Source of the DNA: Mycobacterium lehmannii
GTDB taxonomy: Bacteria > Actinomycetota > Actinomycetes > Mycobacteriales > Mycobacteriaceae
Reading direction: 5' to 3'
DNA length: 64,000 nt
NCBI RefSeq assembly: GCF_002245535.1
Contig: NZ_NKCN01000011.1
Coordinates: 111,052-175,051 of the forward strand
Under the pieces are notes generated by a model. It was not told the origin of the DNA. It was given only the letters and a program-made list of their open reading frames with translations, and searched no databases. Below, one piece after another: positions 52,912-62,480 of the stretch. How positions within the stretch are numbered: the stretch's first letter is position 1; every line of letters starts with the position of its first letter. The translations under genes and the position numbers were made by a program.

Positions 52912-53880
52912 ATGACGCAGACGGCCGAAGCTCACCATGTCCATCAGGCCGGCGGCGAGGTGCGCCCGAAGGTCATGCGCGAGTTCCGCAAACACAGCGG
53001 CAGCGCGTTCGGCGGGTTCTTCGGCGCGGCCGCATTCGACGAGGTCGCGTTGGTGCCGGTGGCTGCGGCCGTCGACAAAACCGGTCGATTCGAGGCCAAC
53101 TTCGCCGATCGAGGGGTGCGAAGTGGGTTCTCGGCGTTCCTCGCGATCTGGGGCGACCCGTGCGACCGCGCCGCCGAGGGGGAGCGGCTCAAGCGGATGC
53201 ACCGGGAGGTCCGCGGCCGCGGGGACGGGAGCTTCGCCGACGTGCGGTACAGCGCTCTCGACCCGCGGCTGTGGAACTGGATCGCGGTCAGCGGGATGTT
53301 CATGGTGCTGAACTCGTTCACCCCGTGCACCGGCATCACCATGACCCCGGCCGAGAAGGACGCCGCATACGAGCAGTTGCTCGAGGCCTTCCGCTCTCTC
53401 GAGCTCCCTGGCAACAACGCCAAACTGCCCGCCAGTTACGGCGAAGCCGTGCGGTACTACGACGCCATGGTCGAAACCCGACTCGCCGACAACGAATTCC
53501 TCAGGCGTGTCACCGATGACCTAACCAAGCTCCCGCTGCCCACCCTGTTGCTCCCACCGGCCATGCGGCGCGCGTTGACCCCGCCGTGGCTGCTCGCGCG
53601 ACCCGTGGTCGGCCGGATCGTCAAGATCTGCTCGTTCGGAATCATGCATCCCGGTGTCCGTGAGCTGACGGGGTTCCGCTGGGAGGATCGCCACGATCGG
53701 GAATTCGAGGTGTACACCCGCGTGCTGCAGCTGGCGTGGCGGGTGCTTCCGGAGAAGCTGACGTTGATTCCCTTGGCGCGCAACCGCCTGGAGTACGAGA
53801 AGCTGGTCCGGTTTCACCGCTCGGTCGGCCTGGACTCGTTCGCCCCGCCTGCGGCGTGCCCGGCCGGTCGGCAGGCCTAA
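52912..53880 (+). CDS. MpaB/DUF2236-family oxygenase, second copy
   Basis: A 322-residue MpaB-family protein (DUF2236), with KVMREFRKHSGSAFGGFFGA, WIAVSGMFMVLNSFT and MHREVRGRGDGSFADVRYSA. ATG 52912 follows a GGAGGCGAC-type ribosome site. Like the gene at 735 it is followed by a TetR gene on the same strand (9 nt) and preceded by an ACAAA-TTTGT inverted repeat. The two MpaB proteins are clearly paralogous but diverged. Substrate unknown. Confidence 0.85.
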   Translation: MTQTAEAHHVHQAGGEVRPKVMREFRKHSGSAFGGFFGAAAFDEVALVPVAAAVDKTGRFEANFADRGVRSGFSAFLAIWGDPCDRAAEGERLKRMHREVRGRGDGSFADVRYSALDPRLWNWIAVSGMFMVLNSFTPCTGITMTPAEKDAAYEQLLEAFRSLELPGNNAKLPASYGEAVRYYDAMVETRLADNEFLRRVTDDLTKLPLPTLLLPPAMRRALTPPWLLARPVVGRIVKICSFGIMHPGVRELTGFRWEDRHDREFEVYTRVLQLAWRVLPEKLTLIPLARNRLEYEKLVRFHRSVGLDSFAPPAACPAGRQA

Positions 53881-53889
53881 CCTAAACCG

Positions 53890-54477
53890 ATGCGACGGCT
53901 CCGCAACACCGACAGCCGCACCGAACAGGAGGCCGCGATCCTCAAGGCGGCCGCCGAGGAGGTGGCGCTCGTCGGCGTCGGCAGGGCGAGCATGGACGTC
54001 ATCGCGCGCCAAGCCGGTGTCAGCCGCAGCACGCTGTATCGCCGCTTTCCCAGCCGCGACGTGTTGATCACCGAACTCGGAAGGCAGACATTCGATTTCG
54101 CGATGGCACGCCTGCAGACCGTCGGCATCGAGTCCGGCGCGAAAGAGGCTGCCGTCGCAGCCTTCTGTGAGGGCCTGCGGCTGCTGACCGCCGAACCGGT
54201 CATGCGTCGGTTCCTGCGGCTCGACGGCGACCTGTCGGCGATGTCGGGCATGTACGACGAGGCCCAGGAGTTCCTCGAGAGCGCCTCCGCGGCCATGGCC
54301 CGGGCGCTGAGGGCCGCAGGCGCGACGATGCCCGACGACGACCTGCTGGCGGTCAGCGAGTTGCACATCCGGCTGGCCGCATCGCTGGCCCAGGTACGCA
54401 CACCGGCGCTCGACGTCACCGACGATGACGCGGTACGCGCCTACGCGCTCAAACACCTCGCCCCGCTGGTGTGGTGA
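53890..54477 (+). CDS. TetR/AcrR-family transcriptional regulator
   Basis: A 195-residue TetR regulator: MDVIARQAGVSRSTLYRRFPSR (about residues 35-56) followed by a helical domain. It follows the MpaB gene by 9 nt, so it is co-transcribed and probably binds the inverted repeat at 52867-52893 to regulate both. The helix-turn-helix is different in detail from the TetR at 1579, consistent with a different operator sequence. Confidence 0.88.
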   Translation: MRRLRNTDSRTEQEAAILKAAAEEVALVGVGRASMDVIARQAGVSRSTLYRRFPSRDVLITELGRQTFDFAMARLQTVGIESGAKEAAVAAFCEGLRLLTAEPVMRRFLRLDGDLSAMSGMYDEAQEFLESASAAMARALRAAGATMPDDDLLAVSELHIRLAASLAQVRTPALDVTDDDAVRAYALKHLAPLVW

Positions 54478-54553
54478 TCCACCGACCGTCGATGTCCTGA
54501 TCTGTGGGGTGCCTGGCCTAGACGCCATCGACCGGGTGGCCAACACTGGGTTC

Positions 54554-55513
54554 ATGCGATCGGTGGTGATCCTCGGTTTTGCCGGTGTACAGGCTCTCGA
54601 CCTGGTCGGTCCCTTTGAGGTGTTCACGGGAGCGTCCCGATATCTGCAGGACAAGGGTCGCGAGGGCTACGACGCCAAGGTGGTGACCCTCGACGGCGAA
54701 CCCGCGACCACCGGCACGGGTCTCGCGCTCGTCGCCCAACCGCTACCGGACCCGCGCGAACCGATCGACACCCTCGTCCTTCCGGGCGGCATCGGGGTTC
54801 ACGACGCCAAGACCAACCTCGACCTGGTCAACTGGATCCAGACCGTCGCGCAGAATTCCCGACGGGTCGTCACCGTGTGCACCGGCGCGTTCCTCGCCGC
54901 CGAGGCCGGTCTGCTCGATGGCTGTACCGCCACCACGCACTGGGCCTTCACCGAACAGTTGGCGCGTGAATATCCGACGGTGACAGTCGATCCCGAACCG
55001 ATCTTCGTGCGCAGCAACGACGGGATATGGACCGCGGCCGGTGTCACCGCGGGCATCGACCTCGCACTGTCGCTCGTCGAGGACGACCACGGCACCGATG
55101 CCGCGCAGACGGTTGCGCGCTGGCTCGTCATGTACCTGCGCAGGCCGGGAGGGCAGACGCAGTTCGCCGCACCGGTGTGGATGCCACGCGCCAAGAAAGC
55201 CCCCATCCGCGAGGTGCAGGAGGCCATCGAGACCGAACCCGGTGGCGTGCACAGCATCACGGAGTTGGCTCGCCGCGCGGCGATGAGCCCGCGTCACTTC
55301 ACCCGGTTGTTCACCGAGGAGGTGGGGGAGGCGCCAGGCGCCTACGTCGAGCGGATCCGCACCGAAGCCGCGCGCCGTCAGCTCGAGGAGACCGACGACA
55401 CCGTCTCCGTCATCGCCGCGCGTTGCGGGTTCGGCAGTGCCGAGTCACTTCGGCGCAACTTCGTTCGCCGACTTGGTATTTCACCCGACCAATATCGCAA
55501 GACCTTTGCCTGA
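54554..55513 (+). CDS. GlxA-type AraC regulator with DJ-1/PfpI domain
   Basis: A 319-residue GlxA-family regulator. The N-terminal DJ-1/PfpI-like domain has the nucleophile-type cysteine in VVTVCTGAFLAAEAGLL; the C-terminal AraC HTH pair has ITELARRAAMSPRHFTRLF and VSVIAARCGFGSAESLRRNF. Start ATG 54554 (MRSVVILGFAGVQAL). It precedes a separate DJ-1/PfpI gene at 55529 by 15 nt. GlxA regulators control detoxification genes in mycobacteria, so it may control the neighbour. Confidence 0.9.
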   Translation: MRSVVILGFAGVQALDLVGPFEVFTGASRYLQDKGREGYDAKVVTLDGEPATTGTGLALVAQPLPDPREPIDTLVLPGGIGVHDAKTNLDLVNWIQTVAQNSRRVVTVCTGAFLAAEAGLLDGCTATTHWAFTEQLAREYPTVTVDPEPIFVRSNDGIWTAAGVTAGIDLALSLVEDDHGTDAAQTVARWLVMYLRRPGGQTQFAAPVWMPRAKKAPIREVQEAIETEPGGVHSITELARRAAMSPRHFTRLFTEEVGEAPGAYVERIRTEAARRQLEETDDTVSVIAARCGFGSAESLRRNFVRRLGISPDQYRKTFA

Positions 55514-55528
55514 GACAGGAGACGACCC

Positions 55529-56254
55529 ATGACCCAGATCGCCATCATGGTGTACCCCGGCTACACCGCACTCGACTTCATCGGACCCTACGAGGTGTTG
55601 CGCAACTTACCGGGCGCCGAGGTGCGGTTCGTCTGGCATGAACCGGGACCGATCGAGGCCGACTCGGGCGTGCTGCTCATCGGCGCCACCCATTCGTTCG
55701 ACGAGACGCCCTCGCCCGACATCATCCTGATCCCCGGGGGACTGTCGAGCTTCCAGCACGCCCGCGACGAGAAGGTGCTCGACTGGGTGCGCACGGCCCA
55801 CGAGACGTCGACGTGGACGACATCGGTGTGCTCGGGTTCGGTCATCCTCGCCGCGGCGGGTCTGCTCGACGGGCTCCGCGCGACGTCGCATTGGCTGGCG
55901 CTGCCGATGCTCAAGCCGTTCGGCGTCGACACGGTCTCCGATGAACGCGTGGTGCACGAGGGCAAGATCGTCACCGCCGCCGGGGTGTCGGCCGGAATCG
56001 ACCTCGGCCTGTGGCTCTACGGGCAGATCGCCGGTGACGCGAAGGCCAAGGCGGTGCAGCTCGTCATCGAATACGACCCGCAGCCGCCCTACGACTCCGG
56101 GCACCTGTCGAAGGCGTCGGCCGCCACCAAGGCGACGGCATCGGCGCTGCTGAGCCGCGACACCGTCAAACAGGGACAGCTCGTCCCGACGGCGGCGTTG
56201 CTGTGGACCGCCGCAGTGCAACGGGTCCGTGGGAAGGCGGTCTCGGCGCGTTAG
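55529..56254 (+). CDS. DJ-1/PfpI-family protein
   Basis: A 241-residue DJ-1/PfpI protein of the isonitrile hydratase-like group. The nucleophile cysteine is in TTSVCSGSVILAAAGLL. It starts MTQIAIMVYPGYTALDFIGP, similar to the N-terminal domain of the GlxA protein just upstream, so the pair probably arose by domain duplication with loss of the HTH. ATG 55529. The gene end is 23 nt before the DDN-like gene at 56278. Confidence 0.88.
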   Translation: MTQIAIMVYPGYTALDFIGPYEVLRNLPGAEVRFVWHEPGPIEADSGVLLIGATHSFDETPSPDIILIPGGLSSFQHARDEKVLDWVRTAHETSTWTTSVCSGSVILAAAGLLDGLRATSHWLALPMLKPFGVDTVSDERVVHEGKIVTAAGVSAGIDLGLWLYGQIAGDAKAKAVQLVIEYDPQPPYDSGHLSKASAATKATASALLSRDTVKQGQLVPTAALLWTAAVQRVRGKAVSAR

Positions 56255-56277
56255 CGGTCGGCGATACCCTCGCACCC

Positions 56278-56787
56278 GTGGGGATTCCTGAAGTACGACC
56301 CGATCCGCCGACACCGTTCATCCGTGCGGGCGCGCGTTTGATGGGGCTGGGGCCGTCACGGTGGTTTCTGCGTCGCATCGGATGGCGGCTGGACCGCGCG
56401 GTGATCAACCTGACCAACGGCCGCGTGTCGATGTCGTTGGTGATGCCCGAGGTGCTGCTGACTCACACCGGCGCCAAGACCGGCCAACAGCGCAGCACGC
56501 CGCTGACCTACTTCACCGATGCCGGCCGTGTGATCGTCATCGCCTCCAACTACGGCGGCGACCGGCATCCCGCGTGGTTCCACAACGTCAAAGCCAGTCC
56601 GCGAGTGACGCTGTCCGCGCGTGGCTACCGGGGCACCTTCATCGGCGAGGAGGTCACCGGAGCCGAACGGGACCGTCTGTTCGGCCTGGCCAAACAGTTC
56701 GTGCCGAACTACGCCGATTACGAGAAGCGCGCCGGAAAGCGGCGCATCCCGGTCGTCGCGTTCACCGAAGCGGCGGATTCGGCGTAG
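56278..56787 (+). CDS. Deazaflavin-dependent nitroreductase-family protein
   Basis: A 169-residue DDN-family protein. It has LLTHTGAKTGQQRSTPLTYF (a G[AR]KTG core), WFHNVKASPRVTLSARGY and GAERDRLFGLAKQFVPNYADY. Start GTG 56278. It stands between the PfpI gene and the MarR gene (opposite strand). It is the fifth DDN gene of the window, of the longer type with a C-terminal helix. Cofactor F420 inferred from family. Confidence 0.85.
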   Translation: MGIPEVRPDPPTPFIRAGARLMGLGPSRWFLRRIGWRLDRAVINLTNGRVSMSLVMPEVLLTHTGAKTGQQRSTPLTYFTDAGRVIVIASNYGGDRHPAWFHNVKASPRVTLSARGYRGTFIGEEVTGAERDRLFGLAKQFVPNYADYEKRAGKRRIPVVAFTEAADSA

Positions 56788-56799
56788 TTCGTCGCGGCC

Positions 56800-57321
56800 T
56801 CAGCGGCCGTCGGCCTGTGACCGCTCGGTCAGCTCCTGATAGGCAGCGGTGAAGGCGCCCGCGCCCTGCATCAGCGCCGCGATGTCCGCCTCGGTCATGT
56901 GCCGGATCACCGGGCCGAACGCCTCGACGCGCAGCCTTATCAGCTCGTCGAGCACCGCGCGTCCCGCGTCGGTCAACTCGAGCAGCGTGGCGCGGCGGTT
57001 GGTGGGAGCGACCCGACGGGTGATGTAACCGGCATCGGCGAGGCGGTCGCTGAGCCTGCTCGCGGTGGACGGCAGGAGTCCTAGGTCGTCGCCCAACCCC
57101 GTGACCAGGCTCGGGCCCAGCCGCTCCAGGGCCTGCAGCGCGCGCAGCGGCGCGAGCCCGATGCGTTGCTCCATCTGCTCGAGCGCGGATACGTTCAGCG
57201 CGAGTAGCCCGCGGGTCGCGCGCTCGAGTTCCGACAGTTTGGCCTCGACGGCCCGGTTGGTCGACGGCACCGCTTCCTCCCGTCCCGCAACGGTATTCGA
57301 CCCTGTGCCGGCGTGTGTCAT
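56800..57321 (-). CDS. MarR-family transcriptional regulator
   Basis: A 173-residue MarR regulator. Winged helix: LLPSTASRLSDRLADAGYI with the wing VAPTNRRATLLELTDAGRA, and a dimerisation helix at the C-terminus. ATG 57321 overlaps the stop of the FAD monooxygenase gene (ATGA), so it is the second gene of that operon, and likely represses it through the palindrome at 58572. Ligand unknown, perhaps the substrate of the monooxygenase. Confidence 0.9.
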   Translation of the reverse strand: MTHAGTGSNTVAGREEAVPSTNRAVEAKLSELERATRGLLALNVSALEQMEQRIGLAPLRALQALERLGPSLVTGLGDDLGLLPSTASRLSDRLADAGYITRRVAPTNRRATLLELTDAGRAVLDELIRLRVEAFGPVIRHMTEADIAALMQGAGAFTAAYQELTERSQADGR

Positions 57322-58517
57322 CGTCGCGGCTTCATATCGGGCAGCTCGTATTCTGGCAGGACGATGTCGTCGCGCAGGATCCGGCCCATCACCAGGTTCC
57401 CGACCGGCGGAATGTCGATGGTGCGTACCGTCAAGTTGCGCAACCAGATACCGAGCTTGGTCCGGGTCGCGAAGAAGGAGATGAAACGTTGCGCGCCGTC
57501 CTGTTTGGCGTCGATGAAGCCGCGCAACCGGTTCTCGTAAGCTTCGAACGCGGCCCCGATGTCGTCGCCCGCCCGGGTCAGCTCACCGGCGAGGACGTAA
57601 GCCTCGGCGATGGCCAACCCGGTGCCCTCGCCCGCCAACAGCGAGACACACGCCGCCGCGTCGCCGATCAGCCCGACGCGGCCGATCGACCATTTGTCCA
57701 TGCGGATCTGGCTGACCACGTCGAGATAGATGTCTTCGACGCCGTCGAGGGCCTCGAGAATCCGCGCAGACTCCCAACCGGTGTCGGCGAACTCCCTGCG
57801 CAGCAACGCTTTACAGGAATCGAGGTCTGTGGGCAGGGTGGGTGTCGGCGAGCGGAAGATGAACAGCACCAGGGTGCGGTCACCGCACAATGTGAACCTG
57901 CCGATCTGACGGTCGGGCACGTTGTGCGTCACGTACACCAGATCGTCGCACGGTCGGTAACCGTCGAGCACGCACGCCGCGACCTGGCAGCCGAGATAGT
58001 GCTCATAACGCGCATCCGGTCCGAAGGCCAGCGCCCGGACGTTGGAGTGCAACCCGTCCGCGCCGATCACCATGTCGAATTGCCGTGGTGGGCGGTGCTC
58101 GAACGCGACCGTAACGCCGTCGGCCCGGTTGTCGAGTGCGGTGATGCTCTCGGAGTAGACGGTCTCGATGTCGGGCCCGACGGTCCGATAGATCGCAGCC
58201 GCCAGGTCGCCGCGGGTCAGGCTGATGTAGCGGTCGCGCAACGCGCGGCGCATGGGATCGACCCGAAGCCGGGCCGACGCCCGGCCGTTGTCGTCGGCGA
58301 TGCGCAGTTCGCGTACGCGATAGCCGGCCGCATGGAGGTCGTCCTCGATACCCATCTTCTGGGTGATGGCGTAGCCGAGGCCCCAGAAGTCGATCAGATA
58401 GCCGCCGGTGCGAAAGGCCGGCGCCTTCTCGATCAGGGTGACGTCGTGGCCGGCGCGCACCATCCAGTGGGCGAATGCGGGTCCGGCGACACCGGCGCCG
58501 CTGATTGCGATCTTCAT
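57318..58517 (-). CDS. FAD-dependent aromatic monooxygenase-like protein
   Basis: A 399-residue flavoprotein of the PHBH/TetX-like group. The FAD dinucleotide fold is ISGAGVAGPAFAHWM at the N-terminus, the middle motif is GADGLHSNVR, and GLIGDAAACVSLLAGEG binds the ribityl chain. It hydroxylates aromatic or polyketide-like compounds with NAD(P)H, substrate unknown. ATG 58517. It is coupled to the MarR gene, and divergent from bpoC across an intergenic operator. Confidence 0.9.
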   Translation of the reverse strand: MKIAISGAGVAGPAFAHWMVRAGHDVTLIEKAPAFRTGGYLIDFWGLGYAITQKMGIEDDLHAAGYRVRELRIADDNGRASARLRVDPMRRALRDRYISLTRGDLAAAIYRTVGPDIETVYSESITALDNRADGVTVAFEHRPPRQFDMVIGADGLHSNVRALAFGPDARYEHYLGCQVAACVLDGYRPCDDLVYVTHNVPDRQIGRFTLCGDRTLVLFIFRSPTPTLPTDLDSCKALLRREFADTGWESARILEALDGVEDIYLDVVSQIRMDKWSIGRVGLIGDAAACVSLLAGEGTGLAIAEAYVLAGELTRAGDDIGAAFEAYENRLRGFIDAKQDGAQRFISFFATRTKLGIWLRNLTVRTIDIPPVGNLVMGRILRDDIVLPEYELPDMKPRR

Positions 58518-58571
58518 TTGTCTTCCTCCTCGGAGTCATCGAGGGGTTCAGATGTTCATGCTATGCGCATG

Positions 58572-58588
58572 TCGTGCATGATGCACGA
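58572..58588. promoter_or_regulatory. Palindrome between monooxygenase and bpoC
   Basis: TCGTGCATGATGCACGA is a perfect 8-1-8 inverted repeat. It lies 54 nt upstream of the monooxygenase ATG (58517, minus strand) and 55 nt upstream of the bpoC start (58644), between divergent genes. It is a good candidate for the MarR protein encoded at 56800, controlling one or both genes. Confidence 0.6.
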
Positions 58589-58643
58589 TCTTCCGAAGGG
58601 CCCGGACCGGCCTCGGCTCGCGGACTTGAGTACCGTCGTTCGG

Positions 58644-59426
58644 GTGAATTTGGCCTTCGACGATCGCGGTAGCGGCCCATCGGTACTGTTCATCGCCGGT
58701 CACGGCGGTGCGGGCCGAACCTGGCACCTGCATCAGGTGCCCGAGTTCCAGCGCGCCGGTTACCGCTGCATCACGTTCGACAACCGCGGGGTGGGCGCCA
58801 CCGAGAACGCCACCGGCTTCACCACCGAGACGATGGTGGCCGACACGGCGGCGCTGATCGAGAAGCTCGACGCGGCGCCGGTGCGCATCGTGTCGGTGTC
58901 GATGGGCTCATACATCGCCCAGGAACTGATGGTGGCCCGGCCCGACCTGGTCGACCGGGCGGTGCTGATGGCCACCCGCGGCCGCGAGGACCGCACCCGC
59001 GAGTTCTTCCGCGACGCCGAGCGCGAGCTCGCCGCTTCCAACATGGTGCTGCCCACCAAATACGACGCGAAACTACGCCTGCTGGAAAGCTTCTCGCCCA
59101 AGACGCTCAACGACGACGCCAAGGTCCGCGACTGGATCGACATGTTCGTCATGTGGCCCACCAAGCCCACACCCGGCGGGCGCGCGCAGATCGAGGTCCG
59201 GCCGCAGGGCAACCGGCTGCCTGCTTACCGAAGTATTACGGCGCCCACACTGGTCATCGGGTTCGCCGACGACCTGGTCTTGCCCCCGCACCTGAGCCGC
59301 GAGGTCGCCGACGCGATCCCGAAGGGCCGCTACCTGGAGATTCCCGACGCCGGCCACCTCGGCTTCCTCGAGCATCCCGAGGCGATCAACAAAGCGGCGC
59401 TCGATTTCTTCGCCGATAAGCTGTAG
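58644..59426 (+). CDS. bpoC: Alpha/beta hydrolase BpoC-like
   Basis: A 260-residue alpha/beta hydrolase, equivalent to Rv0554 (BpoC), with high similarity along its length. Start GTG 58644 ([11 protein letters not shown]), as in M. tuberculosis. The nucleophile elbow is SVSMGS: the first Gly of GxSxG is Ser here. The acid is in GFADDLVLP and the His in DAGHLGF. Despite the name (bromoperoxidase) BpoC-like proteins near menD are likely serine hydrolases. The stop codon TAG overlaps one candidate menD GTG by 1 nt. Confidence 0.88.
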   Translation: MNLAFDDRGSGPSVLFIAGHGGAGRTWHLHQVPEFQRAGYRCITFDNRGVGATENATGFTTETMVADTAALIEKLDAAPVRIVSVSMGSYIAQELMVARPDLVDRAVLMATRGREDRTREFFRDAERELAASNMVLPTKYDAKLRLLESFSPKTLNDDAKVRDWIDMFVMWPTKPTPGGRAQIEVRPQGNRLPAYRSITAPTLVIGFADDLVLPPHLSREVADAIPKGRYLEIPDAGHLGFLEHPEAINKAALDFFADKL

Positions 59427-59428
59427 TG

Positions 59429-61078
59429 GTGAACCCCTCGACCGCGCAGGCCCGCGTGGTCGTCGACGAACTGATTCGCGGCGGCGTACGGGACGTCGTG
59501 CTGTGCCCCGGATCGCGCAACGCCCCGCTGGCCTTCGCGTTACAGGACGCCGACCGCGCAGGACGGCTCCGGCTGCACGTCCGCATCGACGAGCGCACGG
59601 CGGGCTTTCTGGCCATCGGGTTGGCGATCGCCGAGCGCGCCCCGGTCTGCATCGCGATGACGTCGGGGACCGCGGTGGCCAACCTCGGACCCGCGGTGGT
59701 CGAGGCGAACTACGCGCGGGTGCCGCTGGTCGTGCTGAGCGCGAACCGCCCCTATGAACTTCTGGGCACCGGCGCGAACCAGACCTTCGAGCAGCTGGGG
59801 TATTTCGGCACGCAGGTCCGGGCGTCGATCAGCCTCGGCCTGGCCGAGGAATCCCCGGAACACCTCGACGTGCTCAACGCGCAATGGCGTTCGGCGGTAT
59901 GTCGGATTCTCGTGGCGGCCAAGGGCTCTCGGTCCGCTAATGCGGGCCCCGTGCAGTTCGACATCCCGCTGCGGGAGCCGCTCGTGCCCGATGCCGACGA
60001 GACGGTGACCTACGTGCCGCAGGGCAGGCCCGGCGGCAAGCCGTGGACGTACACGCCGCCGGTGTCATTTGACCAGCCGCTCGACATCGACCTAACACCC
60101 GACACCGTCGTGATCGCTGGGCACGGCGCGGGCGAGCATCCGAATCTGGCCGCGCTGCCGACCGTCGCCGAACCGACCGCGCCACCCGCCGACAACCCGC
60201 TGCACCCCTTCGCGCTGCGGCTACTGCGGCCAAAACAGGTCATCATGCTCGGCCGCCCGACACTGCACCGGCCGGTCTCGGCGCTGCTGGCCGACCCGTC
60301 GGTGCCGGTGTATGCGCTGACTACGGGTCCGCGCTGGCCCGACGTGTCGGGCAACTCGCAGGCCACCGGCACCCGCGCCGTCACCACGGGCGCACCGGAC
60401 CCCGCGTGGCTCGCCAGGTGTGCCGAGGTGCACCGCCACGCGATGGAGGCGGTCCACTCCCAACTGCGCGCGCATCCGCTCAAGACCGGCCTGCACGTGG
60501 CCGCCGCGGTGGCCGAGGCCGTTCGGCCCGGTGACCAGTTGGTGCTCGGCGCGTCGAACCCGGTGCGTGACGCCGCGTTGGTCGGCCTGGACACCCACGG
60601 GGTCAAGGTGCGCTCGAATCGCGGTGTGGCGGGTATCGACGGGACGGTGTCGACAGCGATCGGGGCCGCGCTTGCCCACGAGCGGGCGGGTGGCGGGAGC
60701 GGGTCGAACCGCACGATCGCGCTGCTCGGTGATCTGACGTTCGTCCACGACAGCTCGGGGTTATTGATCGGGCCGACGGAGCCGACGCCGCGCAACCTGA
60801 CCATCGTGGTGTCCAACGACAACGGCGGCGGCATCTTCGAACTGCTCGAACAGGGCGACCCGCGGTTCTCCGACGTGTCATCGCGGATCTTCGGTACCCC
60901 GCACGACGTCGACGTGGGCGCGTTGTGCCGGGCGTACCACGTCGAGAGCCGACAACTCGAGGCCGACGATCTGGCCGAGGCGCTCGACGAACCCCACGAC
61001 GGGATGCGGGTGCTGGAGGTGAAGGCCGACCGGTCGTCGCTGAGGGCGCTGCACGCGTCGATCAAGGCTGCCCTGTGA
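59429..61078 (+). CDS. menD: SEPHCHC synthase (menaquinone pathway)
   Basis: Condenses isochorismate with 2-oxoglutarate in a thiamine diphosphate-dependent reaction. The 549-residue protein has [14 protein letters not shown] at the N-terminus, [15 protein letters not shown], and the ThDP region [13 protein letters not shown] and NDNGGGIF. Start GTG 59429 gives [14 protein letters not shown] as in M. tuberculosis (Rv0555); a GTG at 59426 adds one residue. The end overlaps the next gene (GTGA). Confidence 0.96.
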   Translation: MNPSTAQARVVVDELIRGGVRDVVLCPGSRNAPLAFALQDADRAGRLRLHVRIDERTAGFLAIGLAIAERAPVCIAMTSGTAVANLGPAVVEANYARVPLVVLSANRPYELLGTGANQTFEQLGYFGTQVRASISLGLAEESPEHLDVLNAQWRSAVCRILVAAKGSRSANAGPVQFDIPLREPLVPDADETVTYVPQGRPGGKPWTYTPPVSFDQPLDIDLTPDTVVIAGHGAGEHPNLAALPTVAEPTAPPADNPLHPFALRLLRPKQVIMLGRPTLHRPVSALLADPSVPVYALTTGPRWPDVSGNSQATGTRAVTTGAPDPAWLARCAEVHRHAMEAVHSQLRAHPLKTGLHVAAAVAEAVRPGDQLVLGASNPVRDAALVGLDTHGVKVRSNRGVAGIDGTVSTAIGAALAHERAGGGSGSNRTIALLGDLTFVHDSSGLLIGPTEPTPRNLTIVVSNDNGGGIFELLEQGDPRFSDVSSRIFGTPHDVDVGALCRAYHVESRQLEADDLAEALDEPHDGMRVLEVKADRSSLRALHASIKAAL

Positions 61079-61671
61079 GCGGAGCGAACGATTCAGCTTC
61101 GGTGAGCGGAACCGGGTTGAGGCGGACGGCCGTGGACCGCTTGAGGAAACCGATCCGGTGGGCGCGTAGGTTCCTGCCACGGCTGACCGCCGACCCGGAC
61201 GAGTCGCGCCGTCAGCGGGTGTTTCGCCGGATCCGCGTCGGCATCGTGATCGCGGCATGCCTGGTGACCCTGCAGTCGGTGCTGATGGTGTTGGGCGCGT
61301 GGCGCAATGACCGCCAGATCGAGCGGCACATGGGCGTCGCCGCCGCCGAGGTGCTCGACGCCGGACCCCGGCGGTCGACGATCGAGTTCGTCACCCCCGA
61401 CCGCGTCACCTACCGTCCCGAACTCGGTGTGCTCTATCCGTCGGAGCTCGAGACGGGGATGAACATCTACGTCGAATACGACACGAACAACCCGGATCTC
61501 GTTCGCGTGCAGCACCGCAACGCGGCCTTGGCGATCATCCCGGCGAGTTCGATCGCCGTCGTCGGCTGGCTCATCGCCAGTGCCGCACTGGCCGGTGTGA
61601 CGCTGATCGAGCGCAGGACCTCACCGCGTCTGACGTCGGATCGGGAAGCCGAGCTGTCGAGCGCAAGCTGA
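61075..61671 (+). CDS. DUF3592 membrane protein (Rv0556)
   Basis: A 198-residue protein, equivalent to Rv0556. It has a basic N-terminus, a first helix ([21 protein letters not shown]), a beta-rich external domain with the DUF3592-type [19 protein letters not shown] and [12 protein letters not shown], and a second helix near residues 155-180. Start GTG 61075 overlaps the menD stop. The conserved association with menD has no known basis. It faces the DsbA-like gene, stop to stop, with 4 nt between. Confidence 0.85.
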   Translation: MSGANDSASVSGTGLRRTAVDRLRKPIRWARRFLPRLTADPDESRRQRVFRRIRVGIVIAACLVTLQSVLMVLGAWRNDRQIERHMGVAAAEVLDAGPRRSTIEFVTPDRVTYRPELGVLYPSELETGMNIYVEYDTNNPDLVRVQHRNAALAIIPASSIAVVGWLIASAALAGVTLIERRTSPRLTSDREAELSSAS

Positions 61672-61675
61672 TCGA

Positions 61676-62347
61676 TCAGGACTGGATCAGCTTGTCGAGC
61701 CAGTCGTTGTCGTAGATGTCGACCTTCTCGCCGGTGACGAGGTCATAGACGGTCGGCGTGCCGGTGGCCAAGGGATCGACATCGAACAGGAAGCCGAAGT
61801 TGCTCTCGTCCATCTCGGCGATGTTCACCGCGGATCCGCCGCTGGCAACCCGCTTGACGGCCTTGTCGGGCATGCCAGCCACGCTGGCCATGTCGGCCAT
61901 CTCCTCGTCGCTCGGGCCCTGTCCGCCCGGATCCTGGTTGGCCCAAAGCTCTTCGACGAACCTCTGGAACTGGGTGCCGGTCGCGCCGCTTCCGGTGGCG
62001 AGGAACAGCGCGTTGCTCACCCGCGACGAGTGGCCGTCGGTCGCCTCGTCCAGGAAGATCAGCGGCCGGTACGTGACGTTGAGTTGGCCGACCCCGATGT
62101 AGTAGGCGAGCTGATCGCCGAAATCGGCTTGTAGATCCGCGCAATGGGTGCATTGCGGCTCGGTGAAGATCTCGATTCTGACCGGTGCGTCGTCGAATCC
62201 GGCCACCACTCCGAAACCGTCTTCGCTGACCTTCAGCGGGGCCTGGGCGGGATCGCGTTTGGCGGTGCCGGCGACATGGTTGGTGCAGCCGACGGCGGCG
62301 AGCAGCACAGTGAGCGTCAAAACCACCAGTGCCCGCGAGAACCGCAT
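61676..62347 (-). CDS. DsbA-like thioredoxin lipoprotein
   Basis: A 223-residue exported protein. The signal peptide ends in a lipobox, AAVGC, with lipidated Cys21. The thioredoxin-fold catalytic motif CTHC is in FTEPQCTHCADL, with a DsbA-type helical insertion; the end has GTPTVYDL, with a cis-Pro region (GTPT). It probably makes or isomerises disulfides outside the membrane. ATG 62347. It is divergent from mgtA. No DsbB-like gene is adjacent. Confidence 0.85.
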   Translation of the reverse strand: MRFSRALVVLTLTVLLAAVGCTNHVAGTAKRDPAQAPLKVSEDGFGVVAGFDDAPVRIEIFTEPQCTHCADLQADFGDQLAYYIGVGQLNVTYRPLIFLDEATDGHSSRVSNALFLATGSGATGTQFQRFVEELWANQDPGGQGPSDEEMADMASVAGMPDKAVKRVASGGSAVNIAEMDESNFGFLFDVDPLATGTPTVYDLVTGEKVDIYDNDWLDKLIQS

Positions 62348-62480
62348 GTCAACCGCCCTTTCTCTGGTGCGCACGATACTCGACGTGAGCGCGCCGCAGC
62401 ACCCGTTGGCGCACCAGCTTTTCGCGTGCCATATTCCTGGGCGCAACCTTGGCGACAGGCTGCGCTGAGACTATTCGGTC

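Noticed and set aside
57315..58643. Plus-strand frame reading into bpoC across the monooxygenase gene
   Set aside because: It runs antisense to the FAD monooxygenase; BpoC itself starts at GTG 58644 by comparison with homologues.
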